NCBI GenBank assembly: GCA_902826335.1
Contig: CADEEL010000031.1
Location: forward strand, 1 to 33,100
Reading direction: 5' to 3'
Source: an uncultured Alphaproteobacteria bacterium
Lineage (GTDB): Bacteria; Pseudomonadota; Alphaproteobacteria; Caulobacterales; Aquidulcibacteraceae
Length of the DNA stretch: 33,100 nucleotides
In this document: positions 23,351 through 31,564 of the stretch, in pieces
Layout of the letters: each line of letters begins with the position of its first letter
Position numbering within the stretch: the first letter of the stretch is position 1
The notes under the pieces: model-generated
The model's input: only the letters and a program-made list of their open reading frames with translations
Database searches by the model: none
What the model was told of the DNA's origin: nothing
Position numbers and translations under genes: made by a program

Positions 23351-24162
23351 AGCGCGCCCTGGTGTTCGATAGTGGGGTGGGCGGGCTGTCGGTGGTCGAC
23401 GCCATCGCGGCGGCGGACCTCGCTGTCGAGATCGTCTATGCGGCGGATAACGCCTGGCTGCCTTATGGCGAGAAGGCGCCCGAGGCGCTGCGCGCACGTA
23501 TACCAGCGTTGATCGCGGCGCTGGCGACGCAGATCGCCCCCGATGTCATCGTGCTGGCGTGCAATACGGCGAGCACGCTGGCGCTTGACGGCGTGCGCGC
23601 GCTCGTGCGCCAGCCCGTGGTCGGCGTCGTGCCGCCGATCAAGCCGGCGGCGTTGATGACGCGCACGGGCGTGATCGGCCTTCTGGCGACGCCGGCGACG
23701 GCGGCGGGCGCTTATGTCGATGATCTCATCGCGCGCCACGCGCCGGGCGTCGTCGTCATTCGTTGCGGCGCGACCGCGCTGGTCGAGGAGGCGGAGCGCA
23801 AGTTGCGCAATGAAACCGTGCGCGGCGCGCGCGTCGCGGGCGCGTTGGCGCCGTTGTTCACCGCGCCGCGCGGCGATGAAATCGATGTGGTCGCGCTCGC
23901 CTGCACGCATTTTCCGCTGCTGCGCGCGGACCTCGCCGCCGCCGCGCCGCGCGCCCTCATCTGGCTCGACAGCGCGGACGCCATCGCGCGGCGCGTGGCG
24001 GCGGTTAGCGCGTGCAAGGCGGGGCTGGCGCGTGCGACGCGCGCGGCGTTCACGGATGCGGCGGGCGCGCACGCACTCGCCGGCGCGCTCAGTGCGCGCG
24101 GATTTGAGGCGATCGACGCGCTCGATGATGCGTTCCAGCTTATGCCGGACCGCCAGATTTAA
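23347..24162 (+). CDS. murI: Glutamate racemase
   Basis: 271 aa. Converts L-Glu to D-Glu for peptidoglycan by a cofactor-free two-base mechanism. Signatures are FDSGVGGLSV with Asp8/Ser9, LACNTAST with catalytic Cys72, and ALACTHFPLL with catalytic Cys186. The start is ATG 23347, overlapping the dipeptidase stop; the frame is open further upstream but that part would overlap the dipeptidase. Its stop TAA overlaps an in-frame ATG (24162) of the following DUF262/DUF1524 gene. Confidence 0.95.
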   Translation: MKRALVFDSGVGGLSVVDAIAAADLAVEIVYAADNAWLPYGEKAPEALRARIPALIAALATQIAPDVIVLACNTASTLALDGVRALVRQPVVGVVPPIKPAALMTRTGVIGLLATPATAAGAYVDDLIARHAPGVVVIRCGATALVEEAERKLRNETVRGARVAGALAPLFTAPRGDEIDVVALACTHFPLLRADLAAAAPRALIWLDSADAIARRVAAVSACKAGLARATRAAFTDAAGAHALAGALSARGFEAIDALDDAFQLMPDRQI

Positions 24163-24224
24163 TGTTCGCCGCCTTGCAATGGCGTGGGCAGGGCTTAAGC
24201 ATCGCCGGTTTTCGAGGGGCGCTC

Positions 24225-25928
24225 GTGTCGGAGACCACAAAGGGCGAGCTTGGCGCGCGCGCGGCGAGCTATTTCGGCGCCATGCCGGAAGGCCTGCACG
24301 CGGAAATGAGCAATTTCGCGCGGCTGTTCATGCTCGGCGCGATTTACATGATTCCGCGCTTCCAGCGGCCCTATTCGTGGACCAGCGAGCATGTGTCGAA
24401 GCTGATCCAGGATTTGCGGCGCGCGGCGCTGCGCAACGGCTTTTATTATTTCATCGGCGACATCGTGCTGGTGCGCAAGGATGGCGTGGAATGGCAGATC
24501 GCGGACGGGCAACAGCGCCTGGCGACGATGACGATGATTTTCGCTTATATTCGCGAGCGGCTGGGCGGCGCCGGCGACATGTTCCAACATCTGATTTTGA
24601 TGCCTGATGGGCGCGCGCGCGTGCGCCTGCGCCAGCAGGACGCCGATTTCTATCACACCTATGTGCAGACGCCCGGCCGGTTCTTCGAACTATCTGGGCT
24701 TGAGGATTCTGACACCGCCGCGCAGGGCGCGTTGGCGACGGCGGCGCGCACGATTTGCGATGGCCTCGCGGATATGTCCGACGATGAGCTCGAGGCGTTC
24801 GGCAAATTCATCGTGCAGGGCGCGTTGTTCGATGTGGTCCGCGCCGAGAGCGCGGGGGGCGCGGCGCTCATCTTCGCCACCGTCAATGATCGCGGGCTTG
24901 AGCTTTCCTTCGCCGATCTCACCAAGTCGGCGCTCATTGAGCGCGCGCCGATGAGCGAGGCGGCCAAGGACGCCGCGATGGATGTCTGGGAGGAGCTGGA
25001 AGAGGAGATCGGGCAGAAGCGGTTCATCGCGCTTCTGGAAATGGCGCCGACGCTGATGTCCGGCGAGCCGATCCTGGCGGCGGGCGATTTGAGCGTGTTT
25101 CTCGACGATATCGAGACGCGCGTCGGGCTCGATAAATTCCTGACCGATTGGCTGCCGCGCCATGGGCGCGCGCTCAGCGCGATTCATAATCTCACAGCCG
25201 GCGGGCCGCACGCGGGGGAGATCAATCGCCGGCTGCATTGCCTCTCGCAATTAAAGGAGACGAACTGGCTGCCCCTGGCGGTGGCCGCGCTGGTGCGGTT
25301 CGATGAGCGCGATGAGCGGCGGCGCCTGTTCTTTCAACGCCTCGATCTCATGGCGTTTTCATGCGTGCTCGGCCCCGTGCGGCCTGAAGTGCGTGACAAA
25401 CGCTGGAAACAAGCGCTCGCGGATTTAGGCGACGAGCGAAAATTGTTCGATCCCGCAAACGGCCACATGTCGCTGCGCGACGGCGAAGTGCGCGCGTTGA
25501 TCGAGCGGCTTGGCAAACCGTTCGCCAAGGACGGATCGCAGGGCGCCGATCTGCGCAAATTGATCATGATCTGGATCAATGCGTGCATGGCGCCTGACGA
25601 ATTGCTGTCACGGGATGATGCGGATTTGTCGCTCGAACATGTCCTGCCGGTCAAAGGCGGGCCGGCCTGGGAAAAGCTCTATACGCCGGCCGATCGTAAG
25701 ATTTATGCGCAGCTGATGGGCAATTGGACCTTGGCGAGCAAGGCGCAGAATAAATCGTGCGGCGTGAAACTCTATGACGAGAAGAAGCCGATCCTGCTCG
25801 ATCCCACCTATCCGACGTACGCGGTGACGCGCACGCTGCGGGACTACAAGAGCTGGACCAAGCTCGACATAGAATTGCGGCGCGAAAAATTTCAAATCGC
25901 GCTGTTCAAGGATTGGGGGCTCGCGTGA
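24225..25928 (+). CDS. DUF262/DUF1524 protein, GmrSD-type restriction nuclease-like
   Basis: 567 aa from GTG 24225, behind GAGGGG at 24214-24219; an in-frame ATG at 24162, touching the murI stop, is the alternative. The N-terminal DUF262 domain shows IPRFQRPYSW (43-52) and DGQQRLAT (94-101), the ParB/sulfiredoxin-like motif that binds or hydrolyses nucleotides. The C-terminal DUF1524 domain shows an HNH-like LEHVLP (His472) followed by MGNWTLASKAQNKS. This pairing occurs in GmrSD-type modification-dependent (type IV) enzymes and in phosphorothioate-sensing SspE-type nucleases. A phage-defence role is inferred from the family. No partner gene is visible; neighbours are housekeeping. Confidence 0.85.
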   Translation: MSETTKGELGARAASYFGAMPEGLHAEMSNFARLFMLGAIYMIPRFQRPYSWTSEHVSKLIQDLRRAALRNGFYYFIGDIVLVRKDGVEWQIADGQQRLATMTMIFAYIRERLGGAGDMFQHLILMPDGRARVRLRQQDADFYHTYVQTPGRFFELSGLEDSDTAAQGALATAARTICDGLADMSDDELEAFGKFIVQGALFDVVRAESAGGAALIFATVNDRGLELSFADLTKSALIERAPMSEAAKDAAMDVWEELEEEIGQKRFIALLEMAPTLMSGEPILAAGDLSVFLDDIETRVGLDKFLTDWLPRHGRALSAIHNLTAGGPHAGEINRRLHCLSQLKETNWLPLAVAALVRFDERDERRRLFFQRLDLMAFSCVLGPVRPEVRDKRWKQALADLGDERKLFDPANGHMSLRDGEVRALIERLGKPFAKDGSQGADLRKLIMIWINACMAPDELLSRDDADLSLEHVLPVKGGPAWEKLYTPADRKIYAQLMGNWTLASKAQNKSCGVKLYDEKKPILLDPTYPTYAVTRTLRDYKSWTKLDIELRREKFQIALFKDWGLA

Positions 25929-25941
25929 GGGCGCGCCAATC

Positions 25942-27471
25942 TTAAAGCGCGCGCACGCGCGCTTCAAAGGCGCGGTCACGCGGAACGGGCTGGAAGCCTT
26001 CGCACAGTGAGAAGGCGAGGGTGCGCGCCTCGCCGCCGCCGAGATCGATGCGCGCGTCCTCAAGGCGCGTGCAGCGCGCGAAATCACCCTGCGCGACGGC
26101 GATGAAGCGCGCGTCATAGTGAACGACAAGCACGCGCGCGCCATCGGCGGCGCGCAGGGGCGCGCGCGTCTCCGCATCGCTCTGCGCGCTCGCATGCAGC
26201 AGCCACATGCGCAGCGGCGGGTGGGCTTGAAGCTCAGCGCGCCAATAATAAGAGAGTTCGTAATAAAGCGCGCGGTGATCGAGCATGATGGCGGAAACGG
26301 GGGCGGTTTGCGCCGCCGCGCGCGCCGCGATCTCGTGCGCGCTGGCGCGCCAGCCGCGCACGCGCTTGGTTGAATCGGATAGGCCCAGGCGATCGATGAG
26401 CGTTGGATTTAGTCCGGCGGCGAACACAAATCCGCCCAGGGCCAGATGCGTCGCAAGCGCGGCGATCAGCGTGCGCCGGCCCGCTACGCCGCGCGCGAGG
26501 CCTCCGGCGAGCCAGACGATCGCGGCGGGATAAGCGGCGGCGGCCCAATTGGCGTGGGCGCGGCTGATCAGGGCTTGCGCGAGGATTATGATGAGCGGCG
26601 GCAGGATGAAGGCGATGAGGAAGCGATCGTCGGCGCGCAGCTCCCTCGGCGCGCGCGCGGCGCGCGCCAACGCCGCGATCAAGGCGATGAACAGAACCGG
26701 CCCGATGACGCCGGCCTGGCTGGCGAGGAATTCAAGCAATTCCTCCGGATGGAAGAGGCGCCCGCCCAGGTTCGCGTTGGCGGCGGTGTGTTCGAGCGTG
26801 GCGAAATCATGCCCCGCGTTCCAGATGAGATTGGGCGCGGCGACCAGCACAGCGAGCGCGAGCGCGCCCGCGCCTTGCGGCGAGAAGAGCGCGCGGCGGG
26901 CCTCAGGGCTCAGCAGCGCGGCGAGCGCGGCGCTGAGCAGAAAATAGAGCATGGCGTATTTGGCCAACACGCCGAGGCCGAGCGCCGCGCCCAGCAGTAC
27001 CGCCCAGCTCCAGCGGCGCGCCTGCGTCAATTCCCACAGCGCATAGAGCGCGATCGACCAGATCGGCAGCATCAGCGCGTCGGTCGACATGATGGCGCTG
27101 GACAGCCAGACGGCGGGCAGCGTGATCCATAAAAGGCCCGCCCACACGCCCGCGCCGGCGCCGTACATACGCCGCGCGAGCAGGAAGAGCGCGCCCGCGC
27201 CGATCGCGTGCGCGATGGGCGCTGTCAGGCGCACGGCCCATTCGGCGTTGCTGAAGAGGGCGGTGGTGGCCGCGATCATCCAGGCGATCAGCGGCGGCTT
27301 GGAGAAATAGCCCCACTCAAGCGTGCGCGACCACATCCAGTATTGGGCTTCATCGAAGTGCAGTTCGAGCGGGGATTGGGTGAGCCCCCAGACGCGCAGC
27401 GCCGTCAGCGCCACAAGCGCGCCGCCCAGCACGCGCGCGGGCGCGGCGTCAAACCATCTGAGCAGGGACAA
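25942..27471 (-). CDS. GT39/ArnT-like membrane glycosyltransferase
   Basis: 509 aa with about ten or more hydrophobic helices, GT-C fold. The first periplasmic loop carries HFDEAQYW (Asp40/Glu41), the acidic pair typical of PMT/ArnT enzymes, followed by YFSKPPLIAW. Such enzymes move sugars from polyprenyl-phosphate carriers to lipid A, proteins or other acceptors outside the membrane; the acceptor here is unknown. The start TTG 27471 is chosen because GGAGCG lies directly upstream and the protein then begins at the first helix. The open frame runs to 27639, but the extra 56 residues look unlike protein. Confidence 0.87.
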   Translation of the reverse strand: MSLLRWFDAAPARVLGGALVALTALRVWGLTQSPLELHFDEAQYWMWSRTLEWGYFSKPPLIAWMIAATTALFSNAEWAVRLTAPIAHAIGAGALFLLARRMYGAGAGVWAGLLWITLPAVWLSSAIMSTDALMLPIWSIALYALWELTQARRWSWAVLLGAALGLGVLAKYAMLYFLLSAALAALLSPEARRALFSPQGAGALALAVLVAAPNLIWNAGHDFATLEHTAANANLGGRLFHPEELLEFLASQAGVIGPVLFIALIAALARAARAPRELRADDRFLIAFILPPLIIILAQALISRAHANWAAAAYPAAIVWLAGGLARGVAGRRTLIAALATHLALGGFVFAAGLNPTLIDRLGLSDSTKRVRGWRASAHEIAARAAAQTAPVSAIMLDHRALYYELSYYWRAELQAHPPLRMWLLHASAQSDAETRAPLRAADGARVLVVHYDARFIAVAQGDFARCTRLEDARIDLGGGEARTLAFSLCEGFQPVPRDRAFEARVRAL

Positions 27472-27655
27472 GGGCGCTCCAGGGCTGTCGTGCCTGGGCC
27501 TGTCTAAACCGGCTTCATGACAGGTGGGAATCGGTTTCTCGCGGCGATGGGCGAGCGCGGCGGGGGAGATGGATCGGGCAGGTGCGCGCGAATTTCGACC
27601 TGGCTGGCATGAGCCCAGGGGTGGTTGGTGGACGGACATTCGCCGATGGCAACCA

Positions 27656-27691
27656 CTTTACGCACAGTAATTTATAGATTACATATGCTTC
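27656..27691 (+). promoter_or_regulatory. AT-rich promoter/operator of the toxin-antitoxin operon
   Basis: In a GC-rich setting this stretch is strikingly A/T-rich. It contains the inverted repeat GTAAT-TTATAG-ATTAC (27667-27682), overlapping likely -10 sequences (TATAGAT or CATATG). It ends at the toxin's GTG and contains no Shine-Dalgarno, so the transcript may be nearly leaderless. Toxin-antitoxin complexes usually repress their own operon at such a site. Confidence 0.5.
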
Positions 27692-27997
27692 GTGCCGCAG
27701 CTTTTGCGAACCGATGTGTTTGATCACTGGCTACGTGGCCTGCGTGATCTCAGGGGACGAGCGCGCATCGACATGCGCATCAAGCGCCTTGCAAACGGCA
27801 ATCCTGGCGACGTCCGCCCGGTCGGGAAAGGCGTGAGTGAGTTGAGGATCGATACGGGTCCTGGATATCGCGTCTACTATGCTGCGAACGGTGATGAGTT
27901 GATCCTTCTCCTCGCCGGCGGAGATAAGACCACGCAAGCGCGCGATGTCGAAACGGCGCTCGCACTTTGGAAGGATTGGAAGGAAGCGCGACAATGA
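27692..27997 (+). CDS. RelE/HigB-type toxin of a toxin-antitoxin pair
   Basis: 101 aa, the 'addiction module killer protein' branch of the RelE/ParE superfamily. Typical text is RIDMRIKRLANGNPGDVRPVGKGVSELRIDTGPGYRVYY and LLLAGGDKTTQARDVETA. RelE/HigB members cleave mRNA in the ribosome; ParE relatives poison gyrase, and the branch here is not settled. The start GTG 27692 gives the family length. The antitoxin ATG overlaps its stop by 4 nt; the toxin-first order is that of higBA-like loci. Confidence 0.93.
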   Translation: MPQLLRTDVFDHWLRGLRDLRGRARIDMRIKRLANGNPGDVRPVGKGVSELRIDTGPGYRVYYAANGDELILLLAGGDKTTQARDVETALALWKDWKEARQ

Positions 27998-28296
27998 GCA
28001 AAGCACCCTCTCGTCCCTTTGACAGCGCCGACTACATCGACACGCCCGAGGCGGTTGCTGCTTATCTTGAAGCGGCGCTGGAAGATGGCGATGCGCAAAT
28101 CATCGCCGCCACCCTTGGCGACATTGCACGCTCCAAAGGCATGGCGATCATCGCCGAGCGCACGGGCCTTGCGCGCGAGGCGCTCTACAAATCGCTCAGC
28201 GCCGATGGCAATCCAAGGCTCACCACTCTGCTCGGTGTGTTAAAAGCGATGGGCCTTCGCCTCTCAGTCACCGCGGACTCGCACCAAGCGGCTTAG
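27994..28296 (+). CDS. Antitoxin of the toxin-antitoxin pair (HigA-like HTH)
   Basis: 100 aa from ATG 27994, with AAGGAA upstream inside the toxin gene. The pattern is that of 'addiction module antidote protein': a start FDSADYIDTPEAVAAYLEAALEDGD, then the HTH DIARSKGMAIIAERTGLAREALYKSLSADGNPRLTTLLGVLKAMGL. It should bind the toxin and repress the operon through the HTH. The reading frame extends 9 codons upstream to another ATG but the overlap start is favoured. Confidence 0.93.
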   Translation: MSKAPSRPFDSADYIDTPEAVAAYLEAALEDGDAQIIAATLGDIARSKGMAIIAERTGLAREALYKSLSADGNPRLTTLLGVLKAMGLRLSVTADSHQAA

Positions 28297-28413
28297 GCTC
28301 GCACGAATGACCACCATCATGCGTTTGCGCCATTCGTAATCTGCGCTTGAGAACGGCATGGTTTCGCCGAAGACGACGTAGCAGTCTCTTCTCTCGCGGT
28401 GTATGGGACCAGC

Positions 28414-28953
28414 ATGTCAAAATGGAAACAGCACATTGTCCTCGATGTCGAGGCAGATGGCCCGTGCCCGGGCCTATACAACATGATCTCGTTCGGCTTG
28501 GTCTGCGTCGGCGACCCAACCCTCAGCTTTCTTGGCGAGGTCAGTCCCATCTTGGACTCGCCCGGGATTGCCGGTGCGCGCGAGGTGAGCGGCATTACTT
28601 TCGAGGCTCAGCAGGCGTTCGCTAAGCCCGAGACCGTCATGCGCGCTGCCACGCAGTGGATCGCCGCGCTAACCGGTGGCAAGCGACCTATTTTCTGGTC
28701 GGACAATCCGGCGTTCGATTGGCAGTTCTGGAATTACTATTGTCACCGCTTCGCCGGTGAAAATCCTGCCGGGTTTAGTGCGCGGCGCATCGGCGATCTA
28801 GACGCAGGCCGGCGCGCAGAGCCACTCAACACGTCAGCTTGGAAAAAGCGTCGCGAGACAACGCACACGCACAACCCCGTTGACGACGCCCGCGGCAATG
28901 CGGAAGCGCTCCGCTGGATACTTCAACAGATGGGCCAGCCCATGGACGCTTGA
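28414..28953 (+). CDS. DEDDh 3'-5' exonuclease (Rv2179c-like exoribonuclease family)
   Basis: 179 aa. The DEDDh motifs are seen as LDVEADG (Asp11, Glu13), FWSDNPAFDWQFW for the middle Asp, and HNPVDDARGNAEAL with His153 and Asp158 at the proper HxxxxD spacing. The compact size and WSDNPAFDWQFWNYY context resemble the Rv2179c/polyadenylate-specific 3'-exoribonuclease group. The start is ATG 28414. It lies 117 nt after the antitoxin and may be part of the same accessory patch; the intergenic bases show nothing clear. Confidence 0.83.
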   Translation: MSKWKQHIVLDVEADGPCPGLYNMISFGLVCVGDPTLSFLGEVSPILDSPGIAGAREVSGITFEAQQAFAKPETVMRAATQWIAALTGGKRPIFWSDNPAFDWQFWNYYCHRFAGENPAGFSARRIGDLDAGRRAEPLNTSAWKKRRETTHTHNPVDDARGNAEALRWILQQMGQPMDA

Positions 28954-28986
28954 GCCGCACACCCGGCGGGTCTTGGAAAGCGGAAG

Positions 28987-29328
28987 TTAGATGTCTGGAT
29001 CAACGTAGAATTCGAGATCGCTCTCGCCTTCAATTAGAAGTGCGCGGGTGGCGATGGCGTCGAACGCTTCAATGTGCTTCGACCGCCGCCAGATGATGTG
29101 GAAGTCGCCCTTATAGTCCGCCATCGACACCATCGCTTCGGTAATGGCGGCCGCGCCTTCCGGGCCGATTTGCTGTGTCGCAAGCGCCTTCGTCGCACCC
29201 AGAACTCTGGCGAGGCGAGTAAATCTCCATGGCTCGGGTCGGTGCGCGATCAAATCCGGTTGGCCCCGCTCGCGTAGAATTCCATGCAGCTCTTCGTGCG
29301 GCTCGATGGGAATGCTTAGGTCAGACAT
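28987..29328 (-). CDS. Protein of unknown function (113 aa)
   Basis: I do not recognise this family. It is soluble, mixed alpha/beta by eye, with a centre TKALATQQIGPEGAAAITEAM and an acidic end (EGESDLEFYVDPDI). There is no signal peptide. Codon use is less G/C-extreme than in the core genes, similar to the neighbouring toxin-antitoxin and exonuclease genes, suggesting an accessory patch. The 202 bases upstream (29329-29530) hold no gene or repeat I can support. Confidence 0.6.
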   Translation of the reverse strand: MSDLSIPIEPHEELHGILRERGQPDLIAHRPEPWRFTRLARVLGATKALATQQIGPEGAAAITEAMVSMADYKGDFHIIWRRSKHIEAFDAIATRALLIEGESDLEFYVDPDI

Positions 29329-29530
29329 ATGACAGATCAGGAGCGGTGCTCAAATTTTGTCAACGTCTGGTATGGGCCAATAACCCGTCTTCGCCACATG
29401 CGTTCTCGGCGCGGCGTTGGCGGTCAATGTCCGCCATTCGCGGCTATGTCATGCAGCGGTGTTGGCGGGAGACGCGCCGTGAGACCGGGGTCGGCCGTCG
29501 CGCCGCCCCCGTTGCAGCGCGCGCCGCCGC

Positions 29531-29752
29531 TCAGGGCGCATGGGCGCGCGCCCGCGCTCCGTAAAAGTCAGCAGCGGCGCGCAATTGTTCTTGAGCTTGC
29601 GACAGTGGGCGCGCCTCCGGGGTGGCGAGAATATCCAGCAAGGTCGCGTTGTGCGCGGCTGCTTCGCCGGTGTGATGCTCAGTCTGGGCGAGGAGGGCGC
29701 TCACGGTCTGATAGAGCGAGCCAAGCAGATCCAGCAATTCGTCCTTGCTCAT
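29531..29752 (-). CDS. Small protein of unknown function (73 aa)
   Basis: Begins MSKDELLDLLGSLYQTVSALL, predicted helical, with a His-rich middle (TEHHTGEAAAHN). The ATG at 29752 has GGAGAG 5 nt upstream, which supports a real gene over the longer overlapping frame that starts at 30295. No family recognised and no membrane segment. Confidence 0.6.
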   Translation of the reverse strand: MSKDELLDLLGSLYQTVSALLAQTEHHTGEAAAHNATLLDILATPEARPLSQAQEQLRAAADFYGARARAHAP

Positions 29753-29849
29753 GGCGGCTCTCCTTGCCCGTAGCGGGCGTGTACGGCATCGCTCTCTCGC
29801 TTGGACGCGATGAGCGCGCAATTGTGTTTGCGCGCGGCGGCGCCTATCT

Positions 29850-29948
29850 AGAGCAAGATTGCTTGAGATTGAATCAATCTTGCTCTTGATTCCTTTGAAT
29901 TTCGCATGATCTTTCGCGAAAACCGGTTCCCACTTTTCGCGATCATGC
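29850..29948. repeat. Two adjacent alphaproteobacterial-type hairpins
   Basis: Hairpin 1: AGAGCAAGATTG (29850-29861) with CAATCTTGCTCT (29875-29886), directly preceded by TCT to make TCTAGAGC. Hairpin 2: GCATGAT (29904-29910) with ATCATGC (29942-29948), an unpaired CTTT on the 5' side, inner stem CGCGAAAA with TTTTCGCG, loop CCGGTTCCCAC. The second is close to a palindrome widely seen in alphaproteobacterial genomes (AAAACCGGTTCCCACTTTT core). They fill most of the 220-bp gap before the agmatine deiminase gene. Confidence 0.8.
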
Positions 29949-29972
29949 TTTAGCGCGCCCTTGGGGAGCAAG

Positions 29973-30968
29973 ATGGCTGAGCACGTCCATATTCCGCCCG
30001 ATTGGGCCGCGCGCACGGCGTTGTGGACGGCCTGGCCGTCCGATGCCGGCCTGTGGGACGGCAATCTCGCGCCGGCGCGGGCTGAGGTCGCGGCGCTGGT
30101 GCGCGCGCTCCAGGCCGGCGGCGAGCGCGTCATGGTGCTGGCGGCGCATGAAGAGGCGGCCGCGTCCGCACGGAGTGCGCTGGGCGGCGCCGGGGAGGTG
30201 CTCATCGAGCCGTTCGGCGATATCTGGCTGCGCGACACCGGGCCGATTTTCGCGCGCGCGGGCGACGAGGCGGTCGCGCTTTCGTTCCGCTTCAATGGCT
30301 GGGGCGGGAAATATGTGCTCGATCACGACGACCGGGTGGCGGCGGCGATCGCGCGGCGCGCCGGCGCGCGGCTCATCGCGCATGATTTTGTGCTGGAAGG
30401 CGGCGCCATTGAGCTTGATGGGGAAGGCGCGCTGCTGACGACGCGGCAGTGCCTCTTGAATCCCAATCGCAATCCGGGCTGGACGGAAGCGGCGGCGGAA
30501 AGCGCGCTGCGCGCGGCGTTGGGCGTCGAGACGATTCTCTGGCTCGACGAAGGCCTCGCCAATGATCACACCGATGGGCATGTCGATAATCTCGCCCGCT
30601 TCATCGCGCCAGGGATCGTCGTCTGCCAGACGCCGGTCGCGGATGATCCGAACGCGGATGTTCTGGAGGAGATCGCCCTTACGCTGGCGGCGATGCGCGA
30701 TGCGCACGGGCGCCAGCTCGATGTGCGGCGCATTCCTTCGCCGGGGCGCGTGCTCAGCATTGAGGGGGAGGTGATGGCCGCTTCGCACATGAATTTCGTG
30801 ATCGGGGCGCGCGTCATCGCACTGCCGATCTATAACGAACGCGGCGCGGCGGCGGCCGAGGCGCTGGGGGCGCTGTTTCCCGATCATGAGATCGCGGCGC
30901 TCTCGTCCAACGCGATCCTCACCGGGGGCGGGTCGTTCCATTGCATCACGCGCGAGCAGCCGGCATGA
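29973..30968 (+). CDS. aguA: Agmatine deiminase (peptidylarginine deiminase family)
   Basis: 331 aa. Hydrolyses agmatine to N-carbamoylputrescine and ammonia. Pentein-fold motifs are FGDIWLRDTGPIF (81-93), LEGGAIELDGEGALLTT, NDHTDGHVDN (197-206) and GGGSFHC with the nucleophile Cys324. The start is ATG 29973 with GGGGAG upstream. The stop overlaps the next ATG by 4 nt. N-carbamoylputrescine amidase two genes on completes the route to putrescine. Confidence 0.94.
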   Translation: MAEHVHIPPDWAARTALWTAWPSDAGLWDGNLAPARAEVAALVRALQAGGERVMVLAAHEEAAASARSALGGAGEVLIEPFGDIWLRDTGPIFARAGDEAVALSFRFNGWGGKYVLDHDDRVAAAIARRAGARLIAHDFVLEGGAIELDGEGALLTTRQCLLNPNRNPGWTEAAAESALRAALGVETILWLDEGLANDHTDGHVDNLARFIAPGIVVCQTPVADDPNADVLEEIALTLAAMRDAHGRQLDVRRIPSPGRVLSIEGEVMAASHMNFVIGARVIALPIYNERGAAAAEALGALFPDHEIAALSSNAILTGGGSFHCITREQPA

Positions 30969-31564
30969 GCGCGCCGGTTCTTTCATTCTGGTACGATTTC
31001 GCGTCGACCTATTCGTATCCGGCGGCGCTGCGCATCGAGGCGGAGGCCGCGCCGCGCGGCGTTTCCATCGCATGGCGCCCGTTCCTGCTCGGGCCCATTT
31101 TCGCGGCGCAAGGCTGGAGCACATCTCCGTTCAATCTCTATCCGGCCAAGGGGCGCTATATGTGGCGCGAGATGGAGCGTATCTGCGAGGCGCAGAAGCT
31201 GCCGCTTGCGCCGCCGGATCCGTTTCCGCAGCATTCGCTGGCCGCCGCGCGTGTGGCGACGGCGCTTGAAGGCGCGGCGCGCGCGGCGTTCACGCGGGCG
31301 CTCTATCGGCTCGAATTCGGACTTGGGCGAAACATCTCAGAGCAAGAGACTTTGGAAGCGGCGCTCTCCGTCGCCGGGATCGAAGTTGCACCCGCGCTGG
31401 CGCGCGCGCGGACGCAAGACATCAAGGATGCGCTGCGCGCCGCGACGGAGGAGGCGATCGGGCTCGGCATCTTTGGCGCGCCGAGCTTTATCGCGCCGGA
31501 CGGCGAACTCTATTGGGGCCAAGACAGGCTCGAAGCCGCGCTCGATTGGGCGGCGGCGTTCTAG
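30965..31564 (+). CDS. 2-hydroxychromene-2-carboxylate isomerase-like (DsbA/GST-kappa fold)
   Basis: 199 aa thioredoxin-fold protein of the HCCA isomerase/GST-kappa group: FWYDFASTYSYPAA at the N-terminus with a Ser where DsbA has its CXXC (so not a disulfide oxidase), then the helical insert, and GIFGAPSFIAPDGELYWGQDRL near the C-terminus. HCCA isomerase works in naphthalene-type catabolism with glutathione, but many homologues have other, unknown roles; no aromatic-degradation genes are here. It overlaps aguA by 4 nt. Its TAG stop (31562-31564) is part of the CTAG that begins the palindromic unit at 31561. Confidence 0.88.
   Translation: MSAPVLSFWYDFASTYSYPAALRIEAEAAPRGVSIAWRPFLLGPIFAAQGWSTSPFNLYPAKGRYMWREMERICEAQKLPLAPPDPFPQHSLAAARVATALEGAARAAFTRALYRLEFGLGRNISEQETLEAALSVAGIEVAPALARARTQDIKDALRAATEEAIGLGIFGAPSFIAPDGELYWGQDRLEAALDWAAAF

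Noticed and set aside
29329-29889. 186-codon plus-strand frame
   Set aside because: Composition is not protein-like and it crosses the small minus-strand gene with a good ribosome site (29531-29752).
29943-31124. 393-codon minus-strand frame
   Set aside because: Antisense to agmatine deiminase, which has all catalytic motifs.
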